This document shows, one piece after another, positions 27,329-35,731 of a stretch of 39,203 nt of DNA (positions are counted from its first letter, which is position 1; each line of letters starts with the position of its first letter). The notes beneath the pieces are model-generated. The model was not told the DNA's origin and ran no database searches. It was given only the letters and a program-made list of their open reading frames with translations. The position numbers and the translations under genes are program-made. The stretch lies in NCBI RefSeq assembly GCF_001650025.1, contig NZ_LVVY01000057.1, positions 1 through 39,203 of the forward strand, read 5' to 3'. Source of the stretch: Devosia elaeis (lineage in GTDB: Bacteria; Pseudomonadota; Alphaproteobacteria; Rhizobiales; Devosiaceae).

Positions 27329-28473
27329 GCTGTTGCTCCTGCGTCGGCTCCGCCCTGGCGGCCAAAGGCGATTATTTCCCCCGCCATCTTGTTGAGGGGC
27401 AGCGTATGTGTGGCCGCACCACGCTGAATGGCTTCCTTGGGCATGCCGAAAACGACGCTGCTGGCCTCGTCCTGCGCGATGGTGGGACTGCCCATCTGGC
27501 GCATTTCGAGAAGGCCCCTGGCGCCGTCATCGCCCATGCCGGTGAGCAGCATGCCCATGGCATTCCGTCCGGCCGTCTGCGCGGCGGACCGAAACAACAC
27601 GTCGACCGAAGGACGATGCCGGGACACATGAGGACCGTCCTCGATCCTGATCGTATAGCGCTGGCCGTTGCGAACCAGCAGCATGTGCAGATTGCCGGGC
27701 GCGATCAGCGCCTGGCCGGGCTGAACGAGATCGCCATCCTGAGCTTCCCTGATCCGGATGGCGCAGCTCGCATCGAGGCGCCGCGCGAAGGCGGAAGTAA
27801 ATTTCTCGGGCATGTGCTGAACGATGAGAATGGCCGGGCTGTCCGCCGGCAGGCGTTCCAGCACCTCGCGCAGCGCCTCGGTGCCGCCGGTCGAGGCGCC
27901 AATGGCGACAAGAGGATCGGTCAAGGGGATACGGCCGATCAAGCTCTGCCGCCGTGCCTCGGACAAGGGCGGCAGGACGGCGTCGGCGGTCAATTTGGCT
28001 TCCACCTTGAGGTCGGGCTGGGCGCGCAGGACGGGTGCGGATTTCTGCACGCCGCGCATTCTGGCATGAGCGGCCGCCTTGGCGGCGTCGCAGATGCGCA
28101 TGCGTGATTCCTGCAGGAATTGCGCGGTATCGACGCGCGGCTTGGCCACAACGTCGACCGCTCCGGCTTCCAATGCCTGCATCAACGTATCCGAGCCCAC
28201 CTGGGCTAAGCCGGAACAGATGACGACCGGGATGGGCCGTTGCGACATGATCTTGCGCAGGAAGGTCAGCCCATCCATGCGGGGCAATTCGATATCGAGG
28301 AAAATGACATCGGGCACTTCCTGGCGAATACGCTCCACCGCCACATAGGGATCGGCTGCCGTGGCCATGACCTCGAGGTCGGGATCGGCGGAAATGATGT
28401 CGCTGAGCGTGGTGCGCACCGAGGCGCTGTCATCGACGATCAGGACGCGGATTTTGCCGCTGGATGCAGTCAT
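27325..28473 (-). CDS. cheB: CheB, protein-glutamate methylesterase/glutamine deamidase
   Basis: A 382-residue CheB. Residues 8-125 are a receiver domain ([11 protein letters not shown], phosphorylated Asp60 in [13 protein letters not shown], and a conserved Lys in VAKPRVD). After a linker of about 60 residues, the methylesterase domain shows the catalytic triad in its usual contexts: Ser in [12 protein letters not shown], His in [12 protein letters not shown] and Asp in [11 protein letters not shown]. It removes methyl groups from chemoreceptors for adaptation and is activated by CheA. I use ATG 28473; a GTG at 28482, directly after the cheR stop, would add three residues. It is coupled to cheR upstream and to the MCP-like gene downstream. 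Confidence 0.96.
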   Translation of the reverse strand: MTASSGKIRVLIVDDSASVRTTLSDIISADPDLEVMATAADPYVAVERIRQEVPDVIFLDIELPRMDGLTFLRKIMSQRPIPVVICSGLAQVGSDTLMQALEAGAVDVVAKPRVDTAQFLQESRMRICDAAKAAAHARMRGVQKSAPVLRAQPDLKVEAKLTADAVLPPLSEARRQSLIGRIPLTDPLVAIGASTGGTEALREVLERLPADSPAILIVQHMPEKFTSAFARRLDASCAIRIREAQDGDLVQPGQALIAPGNLHMLLVRNGQRYTIRIEDGPHVSRHRPSVDVLFRSAAQTAGRNAMGMLLTGMGDDGARGLLEMRQMGSPTIAQDEASSVVFGMPKEAIQRGAATHTLPLNKMAGEIIAFGRQGGADAGATA

Positions 28474-28482
28474 GACGGACAC

Positions 28483-29358
28483 TCAGATTTTCTGGAACAC
28501 CGCGGGCGCGACCTGCCGCATGGTGATCGATGTGCCCACCATGGATTCGGAATGCCCGAGTAGCAGATAGCCGCCTGGCCGCAGATGATCGATGAGACGG
28601 GAGATAACGGCGGCCTGGTCGGCCTTTTCGAAATAGATCAGCACGTTGCGCAGGAAGATGATGTCGACATCCCGGTCGATGGGGAAACTCGACGCCATGA
28701 GGTTGAGGCGGTGGAATTGCACATTCCGTCGCAATTCGGGGACGATGCGCACCTCCGGCCGGGGACCGGGACGGCGTGCGAACATCAGGTAGCGCGATTG
28801 CATGCCCGGAGGCACCGGGGCGATCATTTCGGCGGGATAGATGGCGCGGCGGCCCTGGGCGAGAACGTCCGTCGAGACATCGGTGCCCAGGATGGAATAG
28901 CGGAAATCGCGGCGTTGGGCGGCCATGTCGGCCAGCACCATGGCAATGGTATAGGCCTCGGCGCCAGTGGAACTGGCGGCACTCCACACCTTGAGCAGCG
29001 GGTTGCGCTCGGCAAGGCGTTGCGCCAGGAGGTCCGGGACCAGCATCTTCTCCATCAGCTCGAAATGCTCGGGCTCGCGGAAAAAGTCGGTCTTGTTGGT
29101 GGTGACGGCGTTGATCAGATAGGGCAATTCGCTGCCCAGGCCATCCTGGCGGAACAGATAATCGCCATAGGCGCGCAGGCTGGCCAGGTGCAGCGCGCGG
29201 ATGCGTTTGCGCAGTCGGCCTTCCACCATCAGCCGTTTTGCCGGCGGCAGGCGAATGCCGACCTGTTCGCCGATCAGCGCCGCGATGCGCTGAAAATCGG
29301 CAACGCTCAGGTGGTCGTCCTCGGCGGAGGTGGGCAAGGCGCGGGCGAGACTGGACAA
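28483..29358 (-). CDS. cheR: CheR, chemoreceptor glutamate methyltransferase
   Basis: A 291-residue CheR. The N-terminal helical domain (SVADFQRIAALIGEQVGIRLPPAKRLMVEGRLRKR landmarks, residues about 18-52) is followed by the SAM-binding domain: LKVWSAASSTGAEAYTIAMVL (motif I) and VDIIFLRNVLIYFEKADQAAVI (motif IV), ending in GGYLLLGHSESM. It methylates receptor glutamates with SAM. The frame is open far upstream, but an Arg/Pro-rich extension is unlike CheR. The TTG at 29358, preceded by GGAG at 6 bases, gives a protein of family-typical length (E. coli 286), so I chose it. It lies between the second cheW and cheB. Confidence 0.93.
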   Translation of the reverse strand: MSSLARALPTSAEDDHLSVADFQRIAALIGEQVGIRLPPAKRLMVEGRLRKRIRALHLASLRAYGDYLFRQDGLGSELPYLINAVTTNKTDFFREPEHFELMEKMLVPDLLAQRLAERNPLLKVWSAASSTGAEAYTIAMVLADMAAQRRDFRYSILGTDVSTDVLAQGRRAIYPAEMIAPVPPGMQSRYLMFARRPGPRPEVRIVPELRRNVQFHRLNLMASSFPIDRDVDIIFLRNVLIYFEKADQAAVISRLIDHLRPGGYLLLGHSESMVGTSITMRQVAPAVFQKI

Positions 29359-29411
29359 GATATACTCCGAAAACGCGGGCGAGACGGGCGGCGCGGCCGG
29401 CCGATCAGGGG

Positions 29412-29876
29412 TCAGGCGGCGCGGCTGGCAAGGCCGGCGGCGTCGCCCAGCAGGTGGTCGAGGTCGAGCACGGTGACGAAATTGCCGTTGCGGCGTCCGA
29501 TGCCCGCGATGCAATGGCCGCTCCAGCCCGCATGGGTAGCGGGTGGCGGATCGAGGTTCTCGCTGTCGAGCACGGTGACTTCGAAAACGCGGTCGGCGCG
29601 CAGGCCGAGCGTGACCTGGCCATCCTTGCCGGTCACGCCCAGGACGATGATGCGGGTATTCTCCGTGTCGTCGGCAGGGGGCATGCCCAGCGTCATGCGC
29701 AGGTCGAGCACCGGCACGCCCTGGCCGCGCACGTCGATCATGCCCAGCAGATGCGGCGGTGCCTGCGGCAGGCGGGCAATGGGGCGCATGTCGAGGATTT
29801 CCTGGACGCGGGCGACGGGCGCGGCGAAGAGGTCAGTGCCCACGCCAAGCGTTACATATTGGGATCGTTCGGCCAT
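29412..29876 (-). CDS. cheW: CheW-type adaptor (second copy)
   Basis: A 154-residue CheW adaptor linking receptors to CheA. Landmarks are SQYVTLGVGTDLFAAPVARVQEILD at the N-terminus, HLLGMIDVRGQGVPVLDLR in the middle (the receptor/CheA contact region) and GRRNGNFVTVLDLDHLL at the C-terminus. The frame continues upstream without CheW-like sequence; ATG 29876, with AGGA upstream, starts the family match. It differs strongly from the other CheW (32040-32537), so two distinct adaptors serve this operon. A strong stem-loop separates it from the receptor gene upstream, which may set its expression level independently. Confidence 0.93.
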   Translation of the reverse strand: MAERSQYVTLGVGTDLFAAPVARVQEILDMRPIARLPQAPPHLLGMIDVRGQGVPVLDLRMTLGMPPADDTENTRIIVLGVTGKDGQVTLGLRADRVFEVTVLDSENLDPPPATHAGWSGHCIAGIGRRNGNFVTVLDLDHLLGDAAGLASRAA

Positions 29877-29905
29877 GAGGTCGGTCCTGGAATGTGCGAT
29901 GAACG

Positions 29906-29939
29906 ACATTCCCGGCCGCCCGCAGGCGGCCGGGAATGT
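29906..29939. other. Perfect 15-bp stem-loop between mcp and the second cheW
   Basis: ACATTCCCGGCCGCC (29906-29920) pairs fully with GGCGGCCGGGAATGT (29925-29939) around a CGCA loop. It starts about 10 bases after the receptor stop codon and has no following T tract on the minus strand. It is likely an mRNA stabiliser or partial attenuator dividing the che operon into a receptor-proximal and a cheW-cheR-cheB part. Confidence 0.65.
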
Positions 29940-29949
29940 TTGGGTAGGA

Positions 29950-32043
29950 TCAGGCGGCGCCGCGACGAGTGAACTCGCTGTCGAGATCGTCCATGTCGTC
30001 ACCATCCAGGTCGAGGTCGAAGCCGCCGCCCTTCGCCGGCTTTGTCTTGCCGGCCGGCTTGCGCGGCGCCATGTGCGGCGCCTTGGCCAGGATGGCCTGG
30101 CGCAGCTCGGTATCGGCCCGGGCCGGAGCGGTCGCCGCGGCGATTGCGCTCGCATCAACGCGGAAATAGCTGATGGCCGACTGCAATTGCTCGGCCTGGC
30201 TGGCCAATTCCTCGGAGGTGGCGGACATTTCCTCGGCGGCAGAGGTGTTCTGCTGGGTCACCTTGTCGAGCTGCTGGATGGCGGTGTTGATCTGGGCCGC
30301 GCCGGCATTCTGCTCACGGCTGCCGGCAGAGATTTCCTCGACCAGTTCGGCGGTGCGCTGGATGTCGGGAACCAGCTTGCCCAGCATTTCGCCCGCCGAT
30401 TGCGCCGCCTTGACGGTGGTGCCGGAGAGGGTCGAAATTTCGGCGGCAGCGGTCTGGCTGCGTTCGGCGAGCTTGCGCACTTCCGAGGCGACCACGGCAA
30501 AGCCGCGGCCATGTTCGCCGGCGCGCGCAGCTTCCACCGCGGCGTTGAGGGCGAGCAGATCGGTCTGGCGGGCGATTTCCTGCACGACCATGATCTTTTC
30601 GGCGATGGTCTGCATGGCGGTGACGGCATTGTTGACCGCCTCGCCCGAGGCAATTGCATCGGCGGCCGATTGCCGGGCAATCTTCTCGGTCTGGGACGCA
30701 TTGTCCGCCGATTGCTTGATCGTGGCGGCCATCTCTTCCATCGAGGCGGAAGCCTCTTCGGTCGAGGACGCCTGTTCGGTGGCGCCCTGGCTCAGCTGTT
30801 CGGCGGTGGCCGACATTTCCTGGCTGCCGGCGGCCACGTTGCGGGCGGCGGCGGTGACTTCGGATACCACTTCGCGCAGCTTCTGCGTCATGGCGTTGAG
30901 CGTCTTGATCAGGTCGCCGACTTCGTCATCGCTCCTGGCCGTAGCGGTGGCATTGAGATTGCCCTCGGCCACTTCCTCGGCGAGCTGCACGGCGCTCGAC
31001 AGAGCCCGGGAGATCGAGACCACGATCCAGATGGCGGCGACGGCGGCGATGATGATCGAGCCGATCAACAGCGCGATCAGGAAGGCGCGGCTGTTCTCAT
31101 AGAGAATATCGGCATCGCTCAGGGCCGTGGCGACATTCTGCTGGTTGCGCGCGACGATCCGGTCCAGCGTTGCAACGGCTTCGGCGCGCAGCGGTGCGCC
31201 GATATTGTCGACGATCTCGGTGGCATTGTATTGCGAGCGCTGGATGGCGATGGCGTTGCCCTTTTCCATTGCTGCGAACATCGCGTCGAAATTGGCGCGC
31301 AGCTCGGCGACAAGCGCGGCTTCGGACGGACCTGCCAGGCGGCCCAGCCGGTCGATATTGGGCTGGATGCGCTCATGGACGCCGTCGAAATCGTTGAACC
31401 ATTCGTCCTGCTTGGCGGGGTTGCTGGAGGCAAGCAGCACGTTGCGGTGCTGGCGGAAGACGTCGCTGGCATCGAGGAAGAGGGTGCTGGCGGCTTCATA
31501 GGCGGGGAATGCCGCCATGTCGCCGGCCGCGATGCGCTGCGCCAGCGACGGCAGCAGCTTGCCCATCGTGGTTTCAACGGCGGTGATCGCGGCGCTGCCT
31601 TCGGTGGTGGTGATTTCGAAAGCGGCCGTATCGGTGTTCTTCATCGCTTCGGCGCGGGCGTCGGACAGCGTTTCCCAATAGGTGTCGAGGGTGGCCATGA
31701 AGCTTTGCATGTCGGCGACATTGTCCGGACTGGTGAAGTTTGCCGCCAGATCCTGGGCATTGGTGCTCAGCGTGTCGTAGTTCTGCTGCATCGAAGCCTG
31801 CAGCGCCGTGAGCTCGGAGGTCTCGGTGCTCAGAACCATTGCCCGCATATTGTTGGACAAGGACACGAGCTCGATTTCCAGCTCCTTGAGCTGCTGCGAG
31901 CGGGCGACCGGGCCGTTGACCACCGTTTCCATGGAATCGTTGATGGTGCCCAAACCCTGGATACCCAGAAACATCCCGACGCCAGACAGCGCCACGACGG
32001 TGGTGAACACCGCCGCCAATTTAGTCTTTATAGTCAGTCTCAC
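29950..32043 (-). CDS. Transmembrane methyl-accepting chemotaxis protein
   Basis: A 697-residue chemoreceptor. The first membrane segment is about 9-30 and the second about 320-342 ([22 protein letters not shown]). Between them a periplasmic, all-helical sensor of about 290 residues fits a helical bimodular (HBM)-like or double four-helix-bundle domain. A HAMP domain (343-395) and the signalling domain follow, whose tip reads [20 protein letters not shown], with [18 protein letters not shown] after it. The C-terminus carries no NWETF-type CheR/CheB docking peptide. GTG 32043 overlaps the stop of the first cheW (GTGA). The ligand is unknown; HBM receptors often bind organic acids or polyamines, but I cannot assign one here. 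Confidence 0.94.
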   Translation of the reverse strand: MRLTIKTKLAAVFTTVVALSGVGMFLGIQGLGTINDSMETVVNGPVARSQQLKELEIELVSLSNNMRAMVLSTETSELTALQASMQQNYDTLSTNAQDLAANFTSPDNVADMQSFMATLDTYWETLSDARAEAMKNTDTAAFEITTTEGSAAITAVETTMGKLLPSLAQRIAAGDMAAFPAYEAASTLFLDASDVFRQHRNVLLASSNPAKQDEWFNDFDGVHERIQPNIDRLGRLAGPSEAALVAELRANFDAMFAAMEKGNAIAIQRSQYNATEIVDNIGAPLRAEAVATLDRIVARNQQNVATALSDADILYENSRAFLIALLIGSIIIAAVAAIWIVVSISRALSSAVQLAEEVAEGNLNATATARSDDEVGDLIKTLNAMTQKLREVVSEVTAAARNVAAGSQEMSATAEQLSQGATEQASSTEEASASMEEMAATIKQSADNASQTEKIARQSAADAIASGEAVNNAVTAMQTIAEKIMVVQEIARQTDLLALNAAVEAARAGEHGRGFAVVASEVRKLAERSQTAAAEISTLSGTTVKAAQSAGEMLGKLVPDIQRTAELVEEISAGSREQNAGAAQINTAIQQLDKVTQQNTSAAEEMSATSEELASQAEQLQSAISYFRVDASAIAAATAPARADTELRQAILAKAPHMAPRKPAGKTKPAKGGGFDLDLDGDDMDDLDSEFTRRGAA

Positions 32044-32537
32044 GATGCTGGCCTTTCTTCTGATGCTGCCAAGGACGGTGTCCTGCCGTCCGTCGTTTCG
32101 AAAATCCGTTCCATGTCGGGAATGATGATGAAGCCGCCATTGCGCTTGCCGATGCCCTTGATGAATTCGGGGCGCCAGCGCATGCCGACCTTGGGTGCTT
32201 CCTCGATGGAAGCCGCCTCGATATCGGTGACGTCATGCACCTTGTCGGCCAGGATGCCGGCAATGGTGGGTTCGCCGTCTATGTCCACTTCCATGACGAC
32301 GATGCGCGTATCCTCGTCCGGCTCGGGCCGCGCCATGCCGAACATGACGCGCAGGTCGGCCAGGGGCACGACGCGGCCCCTGACATTGATGAGCCCGCCC
32401 GCAAAGGCCGGAGCATTGGGAACTTCGGTAATGGGCACGAGATCGAGAATTTCGCGAACGCGGCTGGCTTCGACGGCGAACAATTCGTCCTCGAGCCGGA
32501 TGGTCAGCGCCTTCATCGGCGCACCGGGGATGGTCAT
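32040..32537 (-). CDS. cheW: CheW adaptor (first copy)
   Basis: A 165-residue CheW. The N-terminal [20 protein letters not shown], the central [19 protein letters not shown] and the C-terminal [18 protein letters not shown] are the conserved CheW segments of the two SH3-like subdomains. It couples CheA to receptors. ATG 32537 overlaps the cheA stop (ATGA), which fixes the start; the open frame upstream lies inside cheA. Its own stop overlaps the receptor start (GTGA). Expression is therefore tightly tied to cheA and the receptor, making it the probable core adaptor of the array. Confidence 0.95.
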   Translation of the reverse strand: MTIPGAPMKALTIRLEDELFAVEASRVREILDLVPITEVPNAPAFAGGLINVRGRVVPLADLRVMFGMARPEPDEDTRIVVMEVDIDGEPTIAGILADKVHDVTDIEAASIEEAPKVGMRWRPEFIKGIGKRNGGFIIIPDMERIFETTDGRTPSLAASEERPAS

Positions 32538-34579
32538 GCGGCTCTCCCCGGCTGGGTGCGGTCGACATAGCTCTGGCCGGATGACACCAGATGGGCCGTG
32601 TCCAGGATCAGGGCCACGGTGCCGTCGCCAAGAATGGTGGCTCCGGAGAAGGACTTGCTGGAGGAATGCAGTTTGGAGAGCTGCTTGATGACCGTCTGGT
32701 TGTTGCCGATGATCTGGTCGACCACGAGGCCGACACGGCCTTCGCCCGAGGAGACGATGACCACCTTCTGGTGCAGTTCGGCGGGCGCCGTCGTGCCGAA
32801 GACTTCGCGCAGCCGCAGATAGGGTACCAGGCTCCCCCTTATATCGAGGAAGTTGCGCCCCTTGGCATGGGCCTCGATACCATCCGGCAGCTCGACGCAC
32901 TCCTCGACCGCGGCGAGCGGGATGGTGTAGCGGCCATTGCCGACACGAACGAGCATGCCGTCGATAATGGCCAGGGTCAGCGGCAGGCGCAGGGTCATGG
33001 TCGTGCCCAGGCCGGGCCGGGTGGTGACCTCGATGGTGCCACGCAGCCCGTCAATGGTGCGCTTGACCACGTCCATGCCGACGCCGCGCCCGGAGAGCGA
33101 GGTGACTTCCTTGGCGGTGGAAAAGCCCGGCGCAAAGATCAGGTGGTGCAATTCCTGGTCGGTCAGCTTGGCATCGGCGGCGATGAGGCCATTCTCCTCC
33201 GCCTTGGCGCGGATGCGCGTGGCGTCCAGGCCCGCGCCGTCATCCGATACGGAAATGGCCACTTCCGCGCCGGAATAGACCGCCGAAAGCCGGACCACAC
33301 CCTTGGCGGGCTTGCCGGCTGCGGCGCGTTTCTCGGCGCTTTCGAGGCCATGGTCCACCGAATTGCGGATCAGATGCACGAGCGGGTCCGCCAGGCGCTC
33401 GATCATGGTCTTGTCGAGCTCGGTTTCCTCGCCGGCGGTGATGAATTCGATGGGCTTGCCCAATTCGCCGGACAGATCGTGTACCAATCGCCGAAAGCGG
33501 CTGAACAGGCTGCCGATCGGCACCATGCGGATACCCATGGTGGTGTCGCGCAGGCCGGAGGAGAGGCGTTCGAGTTCCTCGGCAATGGTCTTGAGGCCGG
33601 TATCGGCGCTCAGCGCGGCAATCTGGCTGAGGCGGGCCTGGGCGATCACCAATTCGCCAACCCGGTCCATCAGTTCATCGAGGCGTTCGGCGGGCACCCG
33701 GAGTGAGGAGGCCGCATTGCCATCCGGCTTGTCCGCCGCCCTCACCTTGGGATTGGGAGGTTGCCTGGCCGATATGGCCGCGCTGGGCTGCGGCTCTTCG
33801 GCCGCGACCGGCTCGGCGGCGATAGCGATCTCTGCGGGTTCCGGCAGGGGCGCAATCTCTGCCGCGGCGGTATCAAGGGGCGCCAGTGTCAGTTCCATAT
33901 TGTCGCGAAGGAACAGGAACACATCGTCGATGGCGCTGGTCGGGTCGTCCGCCTCGATGTCAACCTGCCAGCCGATATGCGGCACTTCCGGATCGAGCGC
34001 CTCCAGGGGCGGCACCCGGTCGGTGAGCGCGGTGATCTTGGTGGGGCCGATCTGCGCCAGTTCTTTCAGCAGCAGCAACGGATTGGTGCCGTAGATCAAT
34101 GCGTCCGACGGCAGATAGAAGACCAGGCGCCAGCTTTTGGCGACCTCGGGCGGTGCCGCCGGGGTGCTTGCGGCGTTGGTCTTCGGGCTCGGCGGGGCCT
34201 CGGCCGGCGCGCCCGCAACGACGACGCGCAGATGCGCCAGGATTTCGTCGCCGCCCTGGGCCCGGCTTTCGGGGCTTTCAATCAGCAGGTGGATGTGGTC
34301 CTTGGCGTCCAGCGCCACCTGAATGAGCGCGGCATTGGCCTGGCTCTGCCCCTTGCGCACCCGGTCGAAGGCGGTTTCGAATTCGTGCACGAATTCAGCC
34401 ACGGCGGTGAAGCCGAACATGGCGCCCGATCCCTTGATCGTGTGCAGCGCCCGGAAGGTGGAATTGACGAGATCCTGGTTGGACGGGTCCTGTTCCAGAT
34501 CGAGCAGACCCGCTTCGAGCTGGTCGAGCAGCTCGCGCGCTTCCTGGCGGAAGGTCTCGGTGGGATCGGCGATGTTCAT
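32534..34579 (-). CDS. cheA: CheA, chemotaxis histidine kinase
   Basis: A 681-residue CheA. Domain order: P1 HPt (1-105) with phosphorylated His46 in RALHTIKGSGAMFGF; P2, the CheY/CheB docking domain, around 165-245 after a Pro/Ala-rich linker; P3 dimerisation (about 295-345, LRVPAERLDELMDRVGELVI); P4 ATP-binding domain with N box HLIRNSVDHGLE, G1 box SVSDDGAGLDATRI and G2 box SGRGVGMDVVKRTI; and P5, CheW-like (about 545-675). All catalytic elements are intact. It phosphorylates CheY and CheB in response to receptor state. It overlaps cheY and cheW by 4 bases on each side. Confidence 0.97.
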   Translation of the reverse strand: MNIADPTETFRQEARELLDQLEAGLLDLEQDPSNQDLVNSTFRALHTIKGSGAMFGFTAVAEFVHEFETAFDRVRKGQSQANAALIQVALDAKDHIHLLIESPESRAQGGDEILAHLRVVVAGAPAEAPPSPKTNAASTPAAPPEVAKSWRLVFYLPSDALIYGTNPLLLLKELAQIGPTKITALTDRVPPLEALDPEVPHIGWQVDIEADDPTSAIDDVFLFLRDNMELTLAPLDTAAAEIAPLPEPAEIAIAAEPVAAEEPQPSAAISARQPPNPKVRAADKPDGNAASSLRVPAERLDELMDRVGELVIAQARLSQIAALSADTGLKTIAEELERLSSGLRDTTMGIRMVPIGSLFSRFRRLVHDLSGELGKPIEFITAGEETELDKTMIERLADPLVHLIRNSVDHGLESAEKRAAAGKPAKGVVRLSAVYSGAEVAISVSDDGAGLDATRIRAKAEENGLIAADAKLTDQELHHLIFAPGFSTAKEVTSLSGRGVGMDVVKRTIDGLRGTIEVTTRPGLGTTMTLRLPLTLAIIDGMLVRVGNGRYTIPLAAVEECVELPDGIEAHAKGRNFLDIRGSLVPYLRLREVFGTTAPAELHQKVVIVSSGEGRVGLVVDQIIGNNQTVIKQLSKLHSSSKSFSGATILGDGTVALILDTAHLVSSGQSYVDRTQPGRAA

Positions 34580-34944
34580 GCCCCGGTGACCTTCTTGATG
34601 ATGGCCAGCAATTGGTCCTGCTTGAACGGCTTGACGATCCAGCCCGTCGCGCCGGCCTCCTTGGCCTGACGTTTGAGCTCCTCGTCGGATTCCGTCGTCA
34701 GCAGGATGATCGGCACGCCCTTGCTCGCCGGGTGCTGGCGATATTTCTGGATGAATTCGATGCCATTGAGGACCGGCATGTTGAGGTCGGTCAGGACGGC
34801 GTGGACGTTGTTCGCGATGGCCTTGTCATAGCCTTCGGCGCCATTGGCGGCCTCGATGACATCGAGGCCGGCCGACACCAGGGTCATGGACACCATCTGC
34901 CGGATGGAAGCGGAATCATCGATGGTGAGGATGGTCTTGCTCAT
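34576..34944 (-). CDS. cheY: CheY, chemotaxis response regulator
   Basis: A 122-residue single receiver domain. The acidic pair is Asp9-Asp10 (LTIDDSASIR), the phosphorylation site Asp53 (AVLTDLNMP), followed by Thr in ILLTTESD and the conserved Lys in IVKPFKQDQL. It carries the signal from CheA to the flagellar switch protein FliM. Only one cheY is present in the operon; rhizobial che operons usually have two. Its stop overlaps the cheA start (ATGA), and the STAS gene ends 11 bases upstream. Confidence 0.95.
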   Translation of the reverse strand: MSKTILTIDDSASIRQMVSMTLVSAGLDVIEAANGAEGYDKAIANNVHAVLTDLNMPVLNGIEFIQKYRQHPASKGVPIILLTTESDEELKRQAKEAGATGWIVKPFKQDQLLAIIKKVTGA

Positions 34945-34955
34945 GCCGTAACGTC

Positions 34956-35282
34956 CTAAGGCTGATCGGAGGAGGGGGTCCAGAAGTCCCGGTCGGGCTG
35001 GGTGGGCGACAGAAAGCCGGCATGGTCCAGGACATGGCGCAGCGCTTCGCCCAGGGGGAGGGCCAGGGTCAGGACTCCGCCCCGCGCCTTGGCGGAGGCG
35101 CGCGCGGCGAGCAGGGTTTGCACGGTGGTGAGATCGGCGGTCGTCAGCGCCTGGCTATCGACGCTAATGGTCTTGTGACTCTCGAGGGCCTGGCGCAGGC
35201 CGGCGGCGATTTCCGCCGCGAACTTGATGCCGGCATCGCCGGACAAGACATGCGTGTGATCTTGGCTCCCGGTCATGGACAT
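34956..35282 (-). CDS. STAS-domain protein at the head of the che operon (CheS-like by position)
   Basis: A 108-residue STAS-type protein. The core reads TISVDSQALTTADLTTVQTL (38-57), then a helix and GGVLTLALPLGEALRHVLDHAGF, matching the SpoIIAA-like fold. The serine phosphorylated in anti-sigma factor antagonists is not clearly conserved (Thr47/Thr48 in its place). In Sinorhizobium meliloti the small gene before cheY1-cheA encodes CheS, which binds CheA and speeds signal termination; this gene is in the same position, so a CheS-like role is a reasonable inference, not shown by sequence. It is the first gene of the operon, so its upstream region holds the promoter. ATG 35276 is an alternative start. 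Confidence 0.8.
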   Translation of the reverse strand: MSMTGSQDHTHVLSGDAGIKFAAEIAAGLRQALESHKTISVDSQALTTADLTTVQTLLAARASAKARGGVLTLALPLGEALRHVLDHAGFLSPTQPDRDFWTPSSDQP

Positions 35283-35432
35283 GACCGGGTTTGGTTTATT
35301 CCGATGGTCGACATTCTGTCTTTCAATCGTGATGTTCTGGCGGGAAGCGTGAGGCGCAATTTCTGCTACGCGGCTCGGTCTCTCGGTTCTGGATCGGTCA
35401 ATGTTCGCCGTATTCCCATCCGGCTTGTTACT

Positions 35433-35465
35433 ATTATCTACACCCGATATTTAACCGATGGTTAC
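35433..35465 (-). promoter_or_regulatory. CtrA-like box and -10-like element upstream of the che operon
   Basis: TTAACCGATGGTTAC (35451-35465) fits the CtrA consensus TTAA-N7-TTAA with one mismatch, and is also an inverted repeat (TAACC-GAT-GGTTA). On the minus strand a -10-like GATAAT (complement of 35433-35438) follows. CtrA controls motility and chemotaxis genes in many alphaproteobacteria. The box is about 170 bases before the STAS start codon, leaving a fairly long leader; no protein-coding frame is supported between. Confidence 0.5.
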
Positions 35466-35548
35466 GTATGGGATTAATTTTGAAAAATCGAACGGCAAGT
35501 ATTATTGTTTAATAGAGAAATAAATAGAGTAAATTCTTTGTTTTTCTT

Positions 35549-35642
35549 GAATCGATGCAGAATCGACTCTGCGGTCGAGAGCGATTGGTGGAATCGACTC
35601 TGAATCAAGCGGCAAGAAAGCCGCGCGTCATGATTTCGATTC
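35549..35642. promoter_or_regulatory. Cluster of seven GANTC (CcrM) sites with a 12-bp direct repeat
   Basis: GANTC sites start at 35549, 35560, 35565, 35591, 35596, 35602 and 35638. Four of them sit in a 12-bp direct repeat GAATCGACTCTG (35560-35571 and 35591-35602, 31 bases apart, about three helical turns). The cluster lies in the A/T-rich, gene-free 35283-35731 between the HD-GYP gene's 3' end and the che operon. The same stretch holds a small GCGGC/GCCGC hairpin (35609-35624) that might end the HD-GYP transcript. CcrM methylates GANTC adenines once per cell cycle in alphaproteobacteria. Confidence 0.6.
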
Positions 35643-35731
35643 AGTGCGACGATGCGGGCTAGGGGGCGACTACAGGCCTTCAGAAGGGGGCGAGCGATGC
35701 GTAATGGGCGTCGCATGCTTGGCTTGCACGA

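Noticed and set aside
28585..32688. A 1367-codon open frame antisense to the che operon, with Gly/His-rich translation
   Set aside because: It is the codon-bias shadow of GC-rich genes on the opposite strand; the real genes there (cheR, cheW, mcp, cheW) have clear domains and coupled starts.
35474..35716. 80-codon open frame in the che upstream region
   Set aside because: Its translation is rich in Arg, Ser and Asn without any family resemblance, it lacks a ribosome binding site, and it crosses the GANTC cluster.
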